This document shows, in pieces, positions 43,868 through 51,879 of a stretch of DNA of 64,000 nt. Positions within the stretch are counted from its first letter, which is position 1. Each line of letters opens with the position of its first letter. A program made the position numbers and the translations under genes. The DNA lies in NCBI RefSeq assembly GCF_000422885.1, contig NZ_AUGX01000017.1, positions 62,001 to 126,000 on the forward strand. Reading direction: 5' to 3'. This DNA is from Ottowia thiooxydans DSM 14619. GTDB lineage: Bacteria; Pseudomonadota; Gammaproteobacteria; Burkholderiales; Burkholderiaceae_C. The notes beneath the pieces were generated by a model, which was not told the DNA's origin, searched no databases, and was given only the letters and a program-made list of their open reading frames with translations.

Positions 43868-45295
43868 TTACCGGCCCGGCCGCCAAGTCCCATGAAACCC
43901 GAACGGCACGCGGTGCGGCAAATGGGCGACCGCAACCGGGCCTGTCGGCAGATCCGTGGCATCAAAAACCAGCAAGTCACTGCGTTTTTCCTTTTCACGC
44001 CATGCAACGGCAAGCAGCCAACCGTCGCCTTCAGCTGCGCCGGTCGAGCGTGGTACAAAAACCGGTTCGGACACCACGTCCCCCTGCGGCAGCGTGTACA
44101 TGCTGCGCTTGCAGGTATCAAAGTCGAAACCAGCGAGGCTGTCGTAGAGCACGCTTTCCGAGTCGTCCCGCGCGCGCGATGTCGCATGACAGGTGTAGAA
44201 GCCGTAGCGGTTACGCCTGCCCGTGTAGCGCTCGTCGATGCGCGGGAACTCCGCCGCCAAGTCGTCCAGGTACTCGCGCTGGAACCCAGTGTCCGAGCTG
44301 CTCAAGTTGAAAGTCCAGCGGCACAGGCGCGCGGCCATGGCGGCCGGGTCTCCGGGACGGCCTTCAGCATCAGGCAAGCCGGGTGCTGTGTCCGACTGCA
44401 TCACATAGGCCACGATGGTGGTGCCATCGTCCCAGGCATTCATCACATGAAACACGTGGCAGGCGTCGGCGTCGAACCAGCGCAGGGTCTCCGCCGCACT
44501 GCCACGCTGCATTACGCCAACGTGGGTTCGCAGGCCCGCCTCCCATGCTAGCAGTGGCTTACCACGCATGGCGCGTTCTACGCTAAGCGTCAGCGGTGTG
44601 ACCGGGAAAAGAACATGCCCACGCGTCACCATGAAGTCGTGCGCCATGCTGGCATACGGCGCCGTGAATGACTCGAGCCGCGTGACCTCACAGTCCTTAT
44701 CCATCACGCCATAGAGCATGGTCGGCGAGCAAGGGCCGTCGGGTGAATACGCGAAGAAATGCAGGTCGCCGCTTTCGGGGTCTACTTTCGGGTGTGCGGT
44801 GCAGCGCGAGGTCACGCGGTCGCCGAAACTTTGGTGACCTTTGGAGGCCAGTGTATGAGCGTCCAGCTCAAAAGGCTGATGCGACTCTTCCAGCGCGAAC
44901 AGCCGCCCGCCATGCCACAGCATGCTGGTGTTGGCAGTTCCACCGTTTTGGCCTTGCGCCAGTGGATCGCTGGTGGCGGGGTTGCCGAAGGTTCCAAAGA
45001 GCGCGCGTCCTGCTGCATTCTCAAGCTGCCATTTCGGGGTGCGCGCCCAACGGTTGCTGTAGGACACCCTGCCCTGGTCGATGTGAAATGCATGCACCAT
45101 GCCGTCGCCAGAGAACCAGTGGTAGTTATTGTCGCGCGGTGCGTATTGCGGGCTGGGGCCGACACGGTACAAACTGCCTGAAAGCTCCGGGGGCAGACTG
45201 CCTTCGATATGGAGCGCCGAGATGTCATGCTCCTCGGTGAGTGGCGCGTAGTTGCCTGTAAAAAAGTGAGGATTGTTCTGCATTGAGGTGTTCAC
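43868..45295 (-). CDS. Carotenoid cleavage oxygenase family protein
   Basis: 475 residues from a GTG (or the ATG four codons on). All four iron-binding histidines of the family can be placed: His168 in TAHPKVDPESGDLH, His219 in MAHDFMVT, His283 in VFHVMNAWDDG, and His468 in FGFHGTW at the C-terminus. The start has EGSLPPELSGSLYRVGP, usual for the seven-bladed propeller. Members cleave alkene bonds in carotenoids, lignostilbenes or isoeugenol. No carotenoid synthesis genes are near, so a phenylpropenoid or stilbene substrate is more likely. It is 23 bp downstream of a MerR gene and shares its promoter. Confidence 0.94.
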   Translation of the reverse strand: MNTSMQNNPHFFTGNYAPLTEEHDISALHIEGSLPPELSGSLYRVGPSPQYAPRDNNYHWFSGDGMVHAFHIDQGRVSYSNRWARTPKWQLENAAGRALFGTFGNPATSDPLAQGQNGGTANTSMLWHGGRLFALEESHQPFELDAHTLASKGHQSFGDRVTSRCTAHPKVDPESGDLHFFAYSPDGPCSPTMLYGVMDKDCEVTRLESFTAPYASMAHDFMVTRGHVLFPVTPLTLSVERAMRGKPLLAWEAGLRTHVGVMQRGSAAETLRWFDADACHVFHVMNAWDDGTTIVAYVMQSDTAPGLPDAEGRPGDPAAMAARLCRWTFNLSSSDTGFQREYLDDLAAEFPRIDERYTGRRNRYGFYTCHATSRARDDSESVLYDSLAGFDFDTCKRSMYTLPQGDVVSEPVFVPRSTGAAEGDGWLLAVAWREKEKRSDLLVFDATDLPTGPVAVAHLPHRVPFGFHGTWRPGR

Positions 45296-45318
45296 AGCGA
45301 AAAATTCTTGGGGCTTGT

Positions 45319-46359
45319 TCAGAAGATAGATGCGCCGTCCAGATCGGCGATGGCTTGCCCCACATAGGCAGCCAATGCCTCGTCGATGCCAGAGCCAGCC
45401 CGCAGAGTCGCGTCGTGGTGGAACGCACTTTGCAGCTTGGCGTGCAACGCGATATCACCTCCAGCCTTGGCGAGCGAGAGCGCTTGCCAGCGCAACGCCA
45501 GCGCGCGCATGGCGGCCCCTTTGGAAGCAGTTCCCGCCAGCATCTGTTGCCGCACTTCGGCGATGAGCGGTGGCCATGCATCGGTCTGCGCCACGTAATG
45601 CCGACGCAAAGTGGCCATGTCTTCAGCGCTGCAGTAAGGAGCGTAGAGTTGCAGGCGCACGAAGGCCATCGCGTGCGAGATATACCGAATGCCCGTGCGG
45701 TCAACGCCGGTCATCGCGTGAAGCGACGGCTCGTTCCAGTGCATGGCATAGAGCTTCATCAACAGACCTTCGTCGCCGCCAGCCTCTTCGAGCAACAGCT
45801 CTATCCAACGTTGCGCCAGAGTCTGTGCCTGCGGGTCTTCAGGCGAAACGCCGGCCGCAACCAAGCGCTGCAACAATGCCGACAGTTCGGTGCGCTCCTG
45901 CACCACGGCATTCGCGAAACCCTCCCGCTGAGTCTTGAGCGTGCGCTGGTCATCGTCGCTGAGGTACTTCGAGCCCGCATCCATGCTTTCAAGCGCCAGG
46001 AGCCAGTCGTCAATGTCCGGTTCTTCACTGGCTTGCAACTGGCTCTGTACTGTGAGCAGATGAGTGCGCAGCATCGATGCCTGCTCAATTTCTCGGTTGA
46101 GTTGCGCAACTTGCTGGGCCACGACTTCCGAAATCCCGCCGGCCGCGTTGTCAAGCAAACCGTGTATTTCAGCCAGCGACAGGCCAAGTCGCCTCAAGGC
46201 CTGAATGCGGTAGAGCCGCGCCACGTCTTTGCCGCCGTATAGGCGGTATCCTCCACTGGACCTTTCAGACGGCTTCAGCAGGTCGATGTCGTCGTAATGC
46301 CGCAAGGCGCGTACGGTCAATCCGGTACGCCGAGCGAGTTCGCCAATCTTCAAAAACAT
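45319..46359 (-). CDS. MerR family transcriptional regulator with long effector domain
   Basis: 346 residues. The N-terminal winged helix is clear: MFLKIGELARRTGLTVRALR, HYDDIDLLKPSERSSGGYRL, YRIQALRRLGLSLAEIHGLL. A coiled dimer helix follows near residues 75-115. The remaining 220 residues form a helical ligand-binding region with two similar halves (LAQRWIELLLEEAGGDEGLL and LALRWQALSLAKAGGDIALH), resembling TipAS-like domains. The first gene of a two-gene operon with the oxygenase; its promoter has the 19-bp MerR spacer. Confidence 0.92.
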   Translation of the reverse strand: MFLKIGELARRTGLTVRALRHYDDIDLLKPSERSSGGYRLYGGKDVARLYRIQALRRLGLSLAEIHGLLDNAAGGISEVVAQQVAQLNREIEQASMLRTHLLTVQSQLQASEEPDIDDWLLALESMDAGSKYLSDDDQRTLKTQREGFANAVVQERTELSALLQRLVAAGVSPEDPQAQTLAQRWIELLLEEAGGDEGLLMKLYAMHWNEPSLHAMTGVDRTGIRYISHAMAFVRLQLYAPYCSAEDMATLRRHYVAQTDAWPPLIAEVRQQMLAGTASKGAAMRALALRWQALSLAKAGGDIALHAKLQSAFHHDATLRAGSGIDEALAAYVGQAIADLDGASIF

Positions 46360-46382
46360 GCTTTACCTTCCAAGTAGAAAGC

Positions 46383-46413
46383 ATCCTAGACCCTTCCGTA
46401 ACGAGAGGGTCAA
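46383..46413 (-). promoter_or_regulatory. MerR-type promoter: TTGACC, 19-bp spacer, TAGGAT
   Basis: On the minus strand the -35 TTGACC (46413-46408) and -10 TAGGAT (46388-46383) are separated by 19 bp. A dyad GACCCT...AGGGTC (46389-46411) fills the spacer, as in classic MerR-activated promoters. It lies 24 bp upstream of the MerR gene and should drive MerR and the oxygenase together. Confidence 0.85.
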
Positions 46414-46441
46414 GCTGTTTTTGAGAGTCCCGCATGTTTTT

Positions 46442-46459
46442 TTTGGTTCACCAACCAAA
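46442..46459. repeat. Inverted repeat TTTGGTT-CACC-AACCAAA
   Basis: Perfect 7-bp arms about 30 bp upstream of the MerR promoter -35. It lacks a following U-tract on either strand, so an operator is more likely than a terminator. The protein that binds it is unknown. Confidence 0.45.
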
Positions 46460-46503
46460 CCGCGAACTCAGCCAGCGAGGTTACCGGCCTGGCCAGAGGC
46501 AAT

Positions 46504-46566
46504 CTAACGAAGGCCCCTCAGCATGGCGTGCGTTTGCCTTCGCTGGTTCTCCGCCAAACCCACATC
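46504..46566 (-). pseudogene. Remnant of the 3' end of an IclR-type regulator gene
   Basis: About 20 codons ending NQRRQTHAMLRGLR-stop, closely like the NQLRQAHAMLSALR-stop end of the intact IclR gene at 55140; the nucleotide sequence CAGCATGGCGTGCG is shared. Upstream sequence does not continue the resemblance. The rest of the 312-bp gap holds the MerR promoter and the inverted repeat listed separately. Confidence 0.5.
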
Positions 46567-46671
46567 GGTCAAGATTAAGTCGCGCGCACTGAAGGTACCC
46601 AAGGACGCAGCACGCTGAGTCGGCACTCAGACAGGGGATGGTCGTCCCCCGGAAATGCGTGACGAACCTCT

Positions 46672-47391
46672 TTATTGGCCTAGAAGACTTAGAAGCAAAC
46701 GGGGATCGCGAACCACCTCATCAGCTGTGTATGAATCCGAAACCGTTCCGGACTCAACGACATAAGCCCGGCTTGAACATTTGAGAGTGGAATAAACATT
46801 CTGCTCTGCGATCAAGATGGTGCATCCTTGATTCACGATTGCACGAATAATCTCAAAAAGCTTGTCGGTCATGATAGGAGAGAGTCCTAGCGATGGTTCA
46901 TCAAGTAAGAGTAATTTGGGCGCACCCATCAAGGCGCGCGCAATGGCAACCATCTGCTGTTCGCCGCCGCTCAAAGTCCCGACCTCCTGCTGGCGGCGCT
47001 CACGAAGAATGGGAAACAATGCCTCCAGCTTGGACAGCTCCTCCTGCAACTGGTGCTTGGACAGCCGGCGCTGAAACGCGCCCAAGGTGATGTTGTCCAG
47101 CACGCTCATACGCGGAAATATTTGCCTTCCCTCCGGACACAGAATCAGGCCATTCCGAACGGCTGTCGCTGTATCCCAGGCACTGCAATTTTCCCCATTG
47201 AACTCCACTTGGCCGGAGGTCATGGCCTGGACACCGGAAATCGTCTTCAGCAAGGACGATTTACCCGCGCCGTTCGTGCCAATGAGTGCCACGCACTCCC
47301 CGGGCTCCGCGCGCAACGACGCATTCGACACCGCAACCTTTTTTCCATAGGAAACGGAAAGCCCCGAGACGCTCAGTAGTGCTTGACTCAT
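46672..47391 (-). CDS. livF: Branched-chain-type ABC transporter ATPase LivF (system 1)
   Basis: 239 residues from the ATG at 47391, two bases after the LivG stop. Walker A GTNGAGKSS, Q-loop region LCPEGRQIFPRM, signature LSGGEQQMVAIARAL and Walker B LLLLDEPSLGLSP are intact, and the ISGVQAMTSGQVEFNGE stretch is typical of LivF. It energises import together with LivG. It is the last gene of the operon that also encodes a CoA ligase and a crotonase, so the imported acid is probably activated to a CoA ester. Confidence 0.93.
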   Translation of the reverse strand: MSQALLSVSGLSVSYGKKVAVSNASLRAEPGECVALIGTNGAGKSSLLKTISGVQAMTSGQVEFNGENCSAWDTATAVRNGLILCPEGRQIFPRMSVLDNITLGAFQRRLSKHQLQEELSKLEALFPILRERRQQEVGTLSGGEQQMVAIARALMGAPKLLLLDEPSLGLSPIMTDKLFEIIRAIVNQGCTILIAEQNVYSTLKCSSRAYVVESGTVSDSYTADEVVRDPRLLLSLLGQ

Positions 47392-47392
47392 T

Positions 47393-48139
47393 TCAGTTGT
47401 GCCCGAGATAAACTTCACGAACGAGAGGGTTGATCAACAGGCTCTGGGGATTGCCGCTGGCGACGTATTTTCCAGCAGCGATGACCGTGATGTCATTACA
47501 GAGATCCATCACCAGGCTCATCTTGTGATCGATGAGTAACAAGGTGATGCCTTTGGCATTGAGACCGCGCAGGAATTCCTTCAATAGGTTGACCTCGGCC
47601 TCAATCAATCCCCCGGACGGCTCATCCAGCAAAAGCAGTTGGGGCTGATTCACCAGCGCCATACCAATGCTCAGTTTCTGGAGTTCCAGGTTGTTCAAAT
47701 CAGCTGGATATTGGTCCCGCAACGGGGCAAGACCTGTGAGCTCCAATACCAATTCCACTTGCCCTGCCTCTGCATCGGTCAGCCGGGATCGAATCCAGGA
47801 CCAGATCGACGAGGCTGGACCATACGCTGCAGCCTGCAGGTTTTCCTCCACGGTGTGATGGCCGAATGATTGAGAAGACTGAAAGGTTCTCCCAATACCC
47901 AGGCGGCATTTCCGAAATGCTCCGAGCGTGGATACATCCTGCCCTTGGTAGTACACCCTCCCAGCGTTAGGCCGGATCACGCCGGCGATCGCATTGAACA
48001 GCGTGCTCTTGCCGGCTCCATTCGGACCGATCACCCCATAGATATCGCCAGTGTGAACGGAAAAACTGACCTCGGATACAGCGCGCAGGCCACCAAACGA
48101 CCGACTCAGATTGTCGACTTTCAAAAGAACTTCGCTCAT
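47393..48139 (-). CDS. livG: Branched-chain-type ABC transporter ATPase LivG (system 1)
   Basis: 248 residues from the ATG at 48139, overlapping the LivM stop as ATGA. Walker A is GPNGAGKST. The LivG-specific GIGRTFQSSQ follows, and Walker B is LLLLDEPSGGL. The signature motif is unusual: where LSGGQQQ is expected the protein reads LNNLELQKLSIGMAL, so the canonical SGG is missing. The C-terminus GNPQSLLINPLVREVYLG is normal. Confidence 0.92.
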   Translation of the reverse strand: MSEVLLKVDNLSRSFGGLRAVSEVSFSVHTGDIYGVIGPNGAGKSTLFNAIAGVIRPNAGRVYYQGQDVSTLGAFRKCRLGIGRTFQSSQSFGHHTVEENLQAAAYGPASSIWSWIRSRLTDAEAGQVELVLELTGLAPLRDQYPADLNNLELQKLSIGMALVNQPQLLLLDEPSGGLIEAEVNLLKEFLRGLNAKGITLLLIDHKMSLVMDLCNDITVIAAGKYVASGNPQSLLINPLVREVYLGHN

Positions 48140-49080
48140 GAACGCCACTTTCGAATCAGGTCTGACCATTCGACAAGCTTTCCATAGATGCCAGACGGTG
48201 CGCGCTGGACAACGACGATCAGGATGGTCCCCATGATCACCAGCCTGTATTGCTCCGCATCGCGCAGGATCTCAGGGAGGATGGCAAAGATGAAGGCACC
48301 GATAATGATCCCGCCGATGGTGGTACGACCACCAATGATCAGTGCCATCAACGCAGTAAACCCTAGTTCATAGCCGGTCACGGCGGGGTTGATATAGGTG
48401 AGAAATACCGCATGAAATGAACCCGCAATGGCGGCGATGGACGCGCTAACCACGAATGCCAAAAGCTTGGCCGTTGAGATGTCAATACCAATGGCGTCCG
48501 CCAGCAAGGGGTTGTCCCGGATGGCCCGCAGGCGGCGGCCAAATGCAGACCGCATCAGCCAGAAATAAATGGCTGTGACCACCAAGGCAACAACGGCGAT
48601 CAAAAAATAGAAGGCCAAGGCTTGGTTTTCTGGAAGCCACTCGAGAACACCCGGCTTGGCGATGTTGGAAATTCCGAGTTCGCCATGGGTAATGTTGAGA
48701 TTCTTGGCCGCAATGTGAATCAGAAGCGCAAACGCCATCGTGGCAATCACAAAGTAGTGCCCCGCGAGCTTCAGCGTAAGCACCCCGATCAGGAGTCCAA
48801 AAATCGCAGCCAGAGCAATGCCTGCAGGAATGCTCCACCAGAAATTTAGTCCATGGTCTACCGTTAGCACCGCCGTGGCATAGGCACCCACGCCGAACAA
48901 GGCGCCATGCGCCACCGATACCAGACCGGCATGGCCCACAGCGATATCGACCCCGACGAACAGAATGACGAAAATCAGCAGTTGGGTGGCCAGTTGGAGG
49001 TGATAGTCTGACCCGAAAAAAAGCGGGACCAGTACAAAGAAGACCACCAGCCACACGAACAAGGATTTGCGCTCCATCAT
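48136..49080 (-). CDS. livM: Branched-chain-type ABC transporter permease LivM (system 1)
   Basis: 314 residues with about nine membrane segments. LivM marks are LVSVAHGALFGVGAYATAVL, AGHYFVIATMAFALLIHIAA, RSAFGRRLRAIRDNPLLADA (the cytoplasmic coupling loop) and YINPAVTGYELGFTALMALIIGG. It forms the channel with LivH in the inner membrane. It overlaps both livH and livG by ATGA, so expression is tightly coupled. Confidence 0.93.
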   Translation of the reverse strand: MMERKSLFVWLVVFFVLVPLFFGSDYHLQLATQLLIFVILFVGVDIAVGHAGLVSVAHGALFGVGAYATAVLTVDHGLNFWWSIPAGIALAAIFGLLIGVLTLKLAGHYFVIATMAFALLIHIAAKNLNITHGELGISNIAKPGVLEWLPENQALAFYFLIAVVALVVTAIYFWLMRSAFGRRLRAIRDNPLLADAIGIDISTAKLLAFVVSASIAAIAGSFHAVFLTYINPAVTGYELGFTALMALIIGGRTTIGGIIIGAFIFAILPEILRDAEQYRLVIMGTILIVVVQRAPSGIYGKLVEWSDLIRKWRS

Positions 49081-49943
49081 CCAACCCTCCCAGCCTTTCC
49101 AAAGACGCCACTGGGCTTGAAGATCAAGACGGCGATCAGGAAAATAATCGAATAGGCATCACGGATATGGGGGGAGAAATATGCTGACCCAAAGGATTCG
49201 GTAATGCCGACAAAAAGCCCCGCCGCCAGGGCACCATTGATGGAGCCCATGCCTGCCATCACCACAATGATGAAGGCCTTGAGGACCAGAAAATCCCCCA
49301 TGGTGGGATAGACCTGCGAGATGGGCGCCAGCAGCCCGCCAGCCACCGCCGACAAACCACTGCCCACCGCCATCGTCAGCATCGCGATCTTCCGCGGCGA
49401 GATGCCCACCACGAGCGCACCGAACGGATTCTGTCCGGCCGCACGGATCGCGTGCCCCAGGCGCGTCTTCGTCAGGAAGACGTTCAAGCCCATGACCGCC
49501 AGCAGGACCCCGGCGATGATAATCAGGCGCTGATAGGTCACCCGGGCTCCCATGATTTCAACCGCACCAGACACAGGCGGCTCCACCACCATGGGGTTGG
49601 GTCCAAACGTCAGCAAGGCAATGCCTTGCAGAATCAGCAGCAAGCCGAAGGCCGCGATAAACAGCGTGGCATGGGGTTTGTCGCGAAGCGGTTCGAAAAC
49701 CAGATACTGCACGATCGCGCCCAGCCCCATACCGACCAGAACCGACATCGCCAGAGCCGTAAAGTACGAAAACTCGTTTGATGTCAGGTAGGCCAGCGCG
49801 TATGCCGAGATCATCGCATGCGCGCCAAAGGCAAATTGCGGTATTTCCAGAACCCCGAATACCAGCGCCAGAGACACGGCCACGAGTCCGTAGACACACC
49901 CTGCCATCAATCCATTGGCAAGAATTTGGGCGAAATCGTGCAT
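49077..49943 (-). CDS. livH: Branched-chain-type ABC transporter permease LivH (system 1)
   Basis: 288 residues, mostly membrane helices. The start FAQILANGLMAGCVYGLVAV and LALVFGVLEIPQFAFGAHAM are typical, as is the coupling loop TRLGHAIRAAGQNPFGALVV and the end MGSINGALAAGLFVGITESF. It lies 11 bp after the binding-protein gene. It should pair with LivM of the same operon. Confidence 0.93.
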   Translation of the reverse strand: MHDFAQILANGLMAGCVYGLVAVSLALVFGVLEIPQFAFGAHAMISAYALAYLTSNEFSYFTALAMSVLVGMGLGAIVQYLVFEPLRDKPHATLFIAAFGLLLILQGIALLTFGPNPMVVEPPVSGAVEIMGARVTYQRLIIIAGVLLAVMGLNVFLTKTRLGHAIRAAGQNPFGALVVGISPRKIAMLTMAVGSGLSAVAGGLLAPISQVYPTMGDFLVLKAFIIVVMAGMGSINGALAAGLFVGITESFGSAYFSPHIRDAYSIIFLIAVLIFKPSGVFGKAGRVG

Positions 49944-49954
49944 GAACTTACGCC

Positions 49955-51097
49955 TCAGTTGAGGTTGTCCATCTTTCCTGCGTCAAGGAAGCGGCGCGGA
50001 AAGACATTAGCCGTGGTTTCGCCGTTGGCTTGAAGGTTGCTGATGCCAAGCAGGTTCCAGTCACCTGCGAGAACTTCACCCATGGACTGGCGAATCTTGG
50101 ACGCATCGGTGATAGTGCCGGCTTTTTCCATGGCCTTGAGCACCAGCATCGTCTGTCCATACCCGTCGACACTGATCACCGTTGGATCGGTTTTGCTGAC
50201 CTTGGCGTACTGCTCTCTAAAGCGCTTGGCGGCCGCGCTATCCAGGTTCCACTGCGAGCCCAGGAAATACGAGTTCTTGTATTGATCGGCCTTGACGAAC
50301 TTGCCCAGCTCGTGGGGGTCACACGCGAGGTCGACAATGAAGTCACCCGTAAAGCCGAGCTCGCGCGACTGCTTGATGATGGGTGCGATCGTGGGGCAAG
50401 CGCCCGGCAATCCTATGAGATCTGGCTTGTCGCGCAACAACGAGGTGAGTTGTGGGTAGAAGTCGGTCGCGCCGATCACCCAGGTGGACAAGGCTCCAAC
50501 CTGGCCACCGGCTTTCTTCCATCCTTCCGAGAAGGTCTCCACCCAGGCCTTGCCGAACTCGTCTTCGCTTTGCATGAAGCCGACCTTGCTAGTCTTGCGG
50601 CCCTCACTCTTGAAGACCTGTGCGAACTTGGCGGTCAAGCCGGGCATGTAGCTGTAGGTGTTGTACCAGTACCGCACGACAAGAGGGTTGTTCGCCTGCA
50701 CCAACTTGTTCGATGCAGAAGAGGTGACGACGACAAACGGAGGATTGGACGTGGCGTTGAAGCCAATAATGGGGAAAGTCTCAATGCTGGTGGCCATGAC
50801 CATGGCACTCACCTTGTTCTGCGATGAAAGTCGGCGCCCACAGGCCGCTGACTTGGCCGAGTCGCCCTGGGTATCGCAAAAGGCGGCCTCCACCTTGTGC
50901 CTTTTTCCGCCAACTGTGATGCCACCCGCGGCGTTGACTTCCTGGACCGCGGCGTTGACTCCATTTACAAAATTCGCCCCGAACTGGGCCATAGCACCGG
51001 ATTGGATTGCCGGCACACCAATCTGTACCGTTTGGGCCGCTGCAAGCGTCGAGGCGCAAGACAGGAGTGCGGCTTGGATGATTGTTTTCAGTTTCAT
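49955..51097 (-). CDS. ABC transporter substrate-binding protein, Leu/Ile/Val-binding (Peripla_BP_6) type
   Basis: 380 residues. The signal peptide ends ASTLAAAQ before TVQIGVPAIQSGAMAQFGAN. The type-1 fold follows with VNGVNAAVQEVNAAGGITVG, an internal CDTQGDSAKSAACGRRLSSQ, and a late VSVDGYGQTMLVLKAMEKAG. Such proteins bind amino acids or aromatic and aliphatic acids in the periplasm. Because a CoA ligase and a crotonase precede it in the operon, a carboxylic acid other than a free amino acid is the likelier ligand. Confidence 0.9.
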   Translation of the reverse strand: MKLKTIIQAALLSCASTLAAAQTVQIGVPAIQSGAMAQFGANFVNGVNAAVQEVNAAGGITVGGKRHKVEAAFCDTQGDSAKSAACGRRLSSQNKVSAMVMATSIETFPIIGFNATSNPPFVVVTSSASNKLVQANNPLVVRYWYNTYSYMPGLTAKFAQVFKSEGRKTSKVGFMQSEDEFGKAWVETFSEGWKKAGGQVGALSTWVIGATDFYPQLTSLLRDKPDLIGLPGACPTIAPIIKQSRELGFTGDFIVDLACDPHELGKFVKADQYKNSYFLGSQWNLDSAAAKRFREQYAKVSKTDPTVISVDGYGQTMLVLKAMEKAGTITDASKIRQSMGEVLAGDWNLLGISNLQANGETTANVFPRRFLDAGKMDNLN

Positions 51098-51114
51098 GAC
51101 ATTTCTCCGTTGTT

Positions 51115-51879
51115 TCAGGACTTGAATCGCTTGGAATAATTGGTTCTGACCGTCTTCGCTTCTTCTTCCACGTCTACAAATAGCATCGTGAACAAGTCGC
51201 TTGCGGGGTTGGGCATGAGTCCACGCTCGGCTTCGCGAATCGTGGAGAGAGAGCTCAACAGCAGTGAACTGGGGCGCTTGACGACTGAGTCAACGATCTG
51301 GTCCACGAAGCGCATCAGCTCTTCTTCTTCGAGGATTCGGGTCACGAAGCCTTCCATGTACGGACTCGATGCGGTCACCTTGTTGCAGGTCAATACCATC
51401 TCGGTCGTGCGAGTGATGCCGATATAGCGTGCAATCGTGGCCACACCGCCCAATGAGAATGGGATGCCCATGTCCAATTCCGGCACATAGAAAATGGTGT
51501 CGGGCGTGGCATAGCGCAGATTGCAGGTGGCGGCCAACAGAAATCCAGCACCAACTACATAGCCCCGGAGCGCGCAAACGGTTACTACGGGTAGATCACT
51601 GATTCTCGAAAAAGCGTTCTGCATGCGCTTGTTGGCAATCCAAACGCTCTTGGTATCCGTGGCACTGGGTTCTGACGTCACATCAAAACCGGCGCTGAAG
51701 TGCTTGCCTTCGCCACTGAACACGATGCACTTGATATCAGGCCTGGCTGCCAACTGCTCTGCGGCAGACGCCAGCTCTTCACACATCTCCGGCAGCAGGG
51801 GGTTGTACTTTGCCGGTCGATTCAATCTGATGTCAGCTCGGCCCGCGTCAGCGGTGACGAGAAGGTGTTTGTAATTCAT
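51115..51879 (-). CDS. Enoyl-CoA hydratase/isomerase family protein
   Basis: 254 residues, overlapping the CoA-ligase stop as ATGA. Crotonase marks: IRLNRPAKYNPLLPEM, VFSGEGKHFSAGFDV for the first oxyanion loop, and LRGYVVGAGFLLAATCNLRY for the second. The segment FYVPELDMGIPFSLGGVATI has a Glu at the hydratase position. It should act on the CoA ester formed by the ligase. The binding-protein gene follows after 17 bp. Confidence 0.91.
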   Translation of the reverse strand: MNYKHLLVTADAGRADIRLNRPAKYNPLLPEMCEELASAAEQLAARPDIKCIVFSGEGKHFSAGFDVTSEPSATDTKSVWIANKRMQNAFSRISDLPVVTVCALRGYVVGAGFLLAATCNLRYATPDTIFYVPELDMGIPFSLGGVATIARYIGITRTTEMVLTCNKVTASSPYMEGFVTRILEEEELMRFVDQIVDSVVKRPSSLLLSSLSTIREAERGLMPNPASDLFTMLFVDVEEEAKTVRTNYSKRFKS

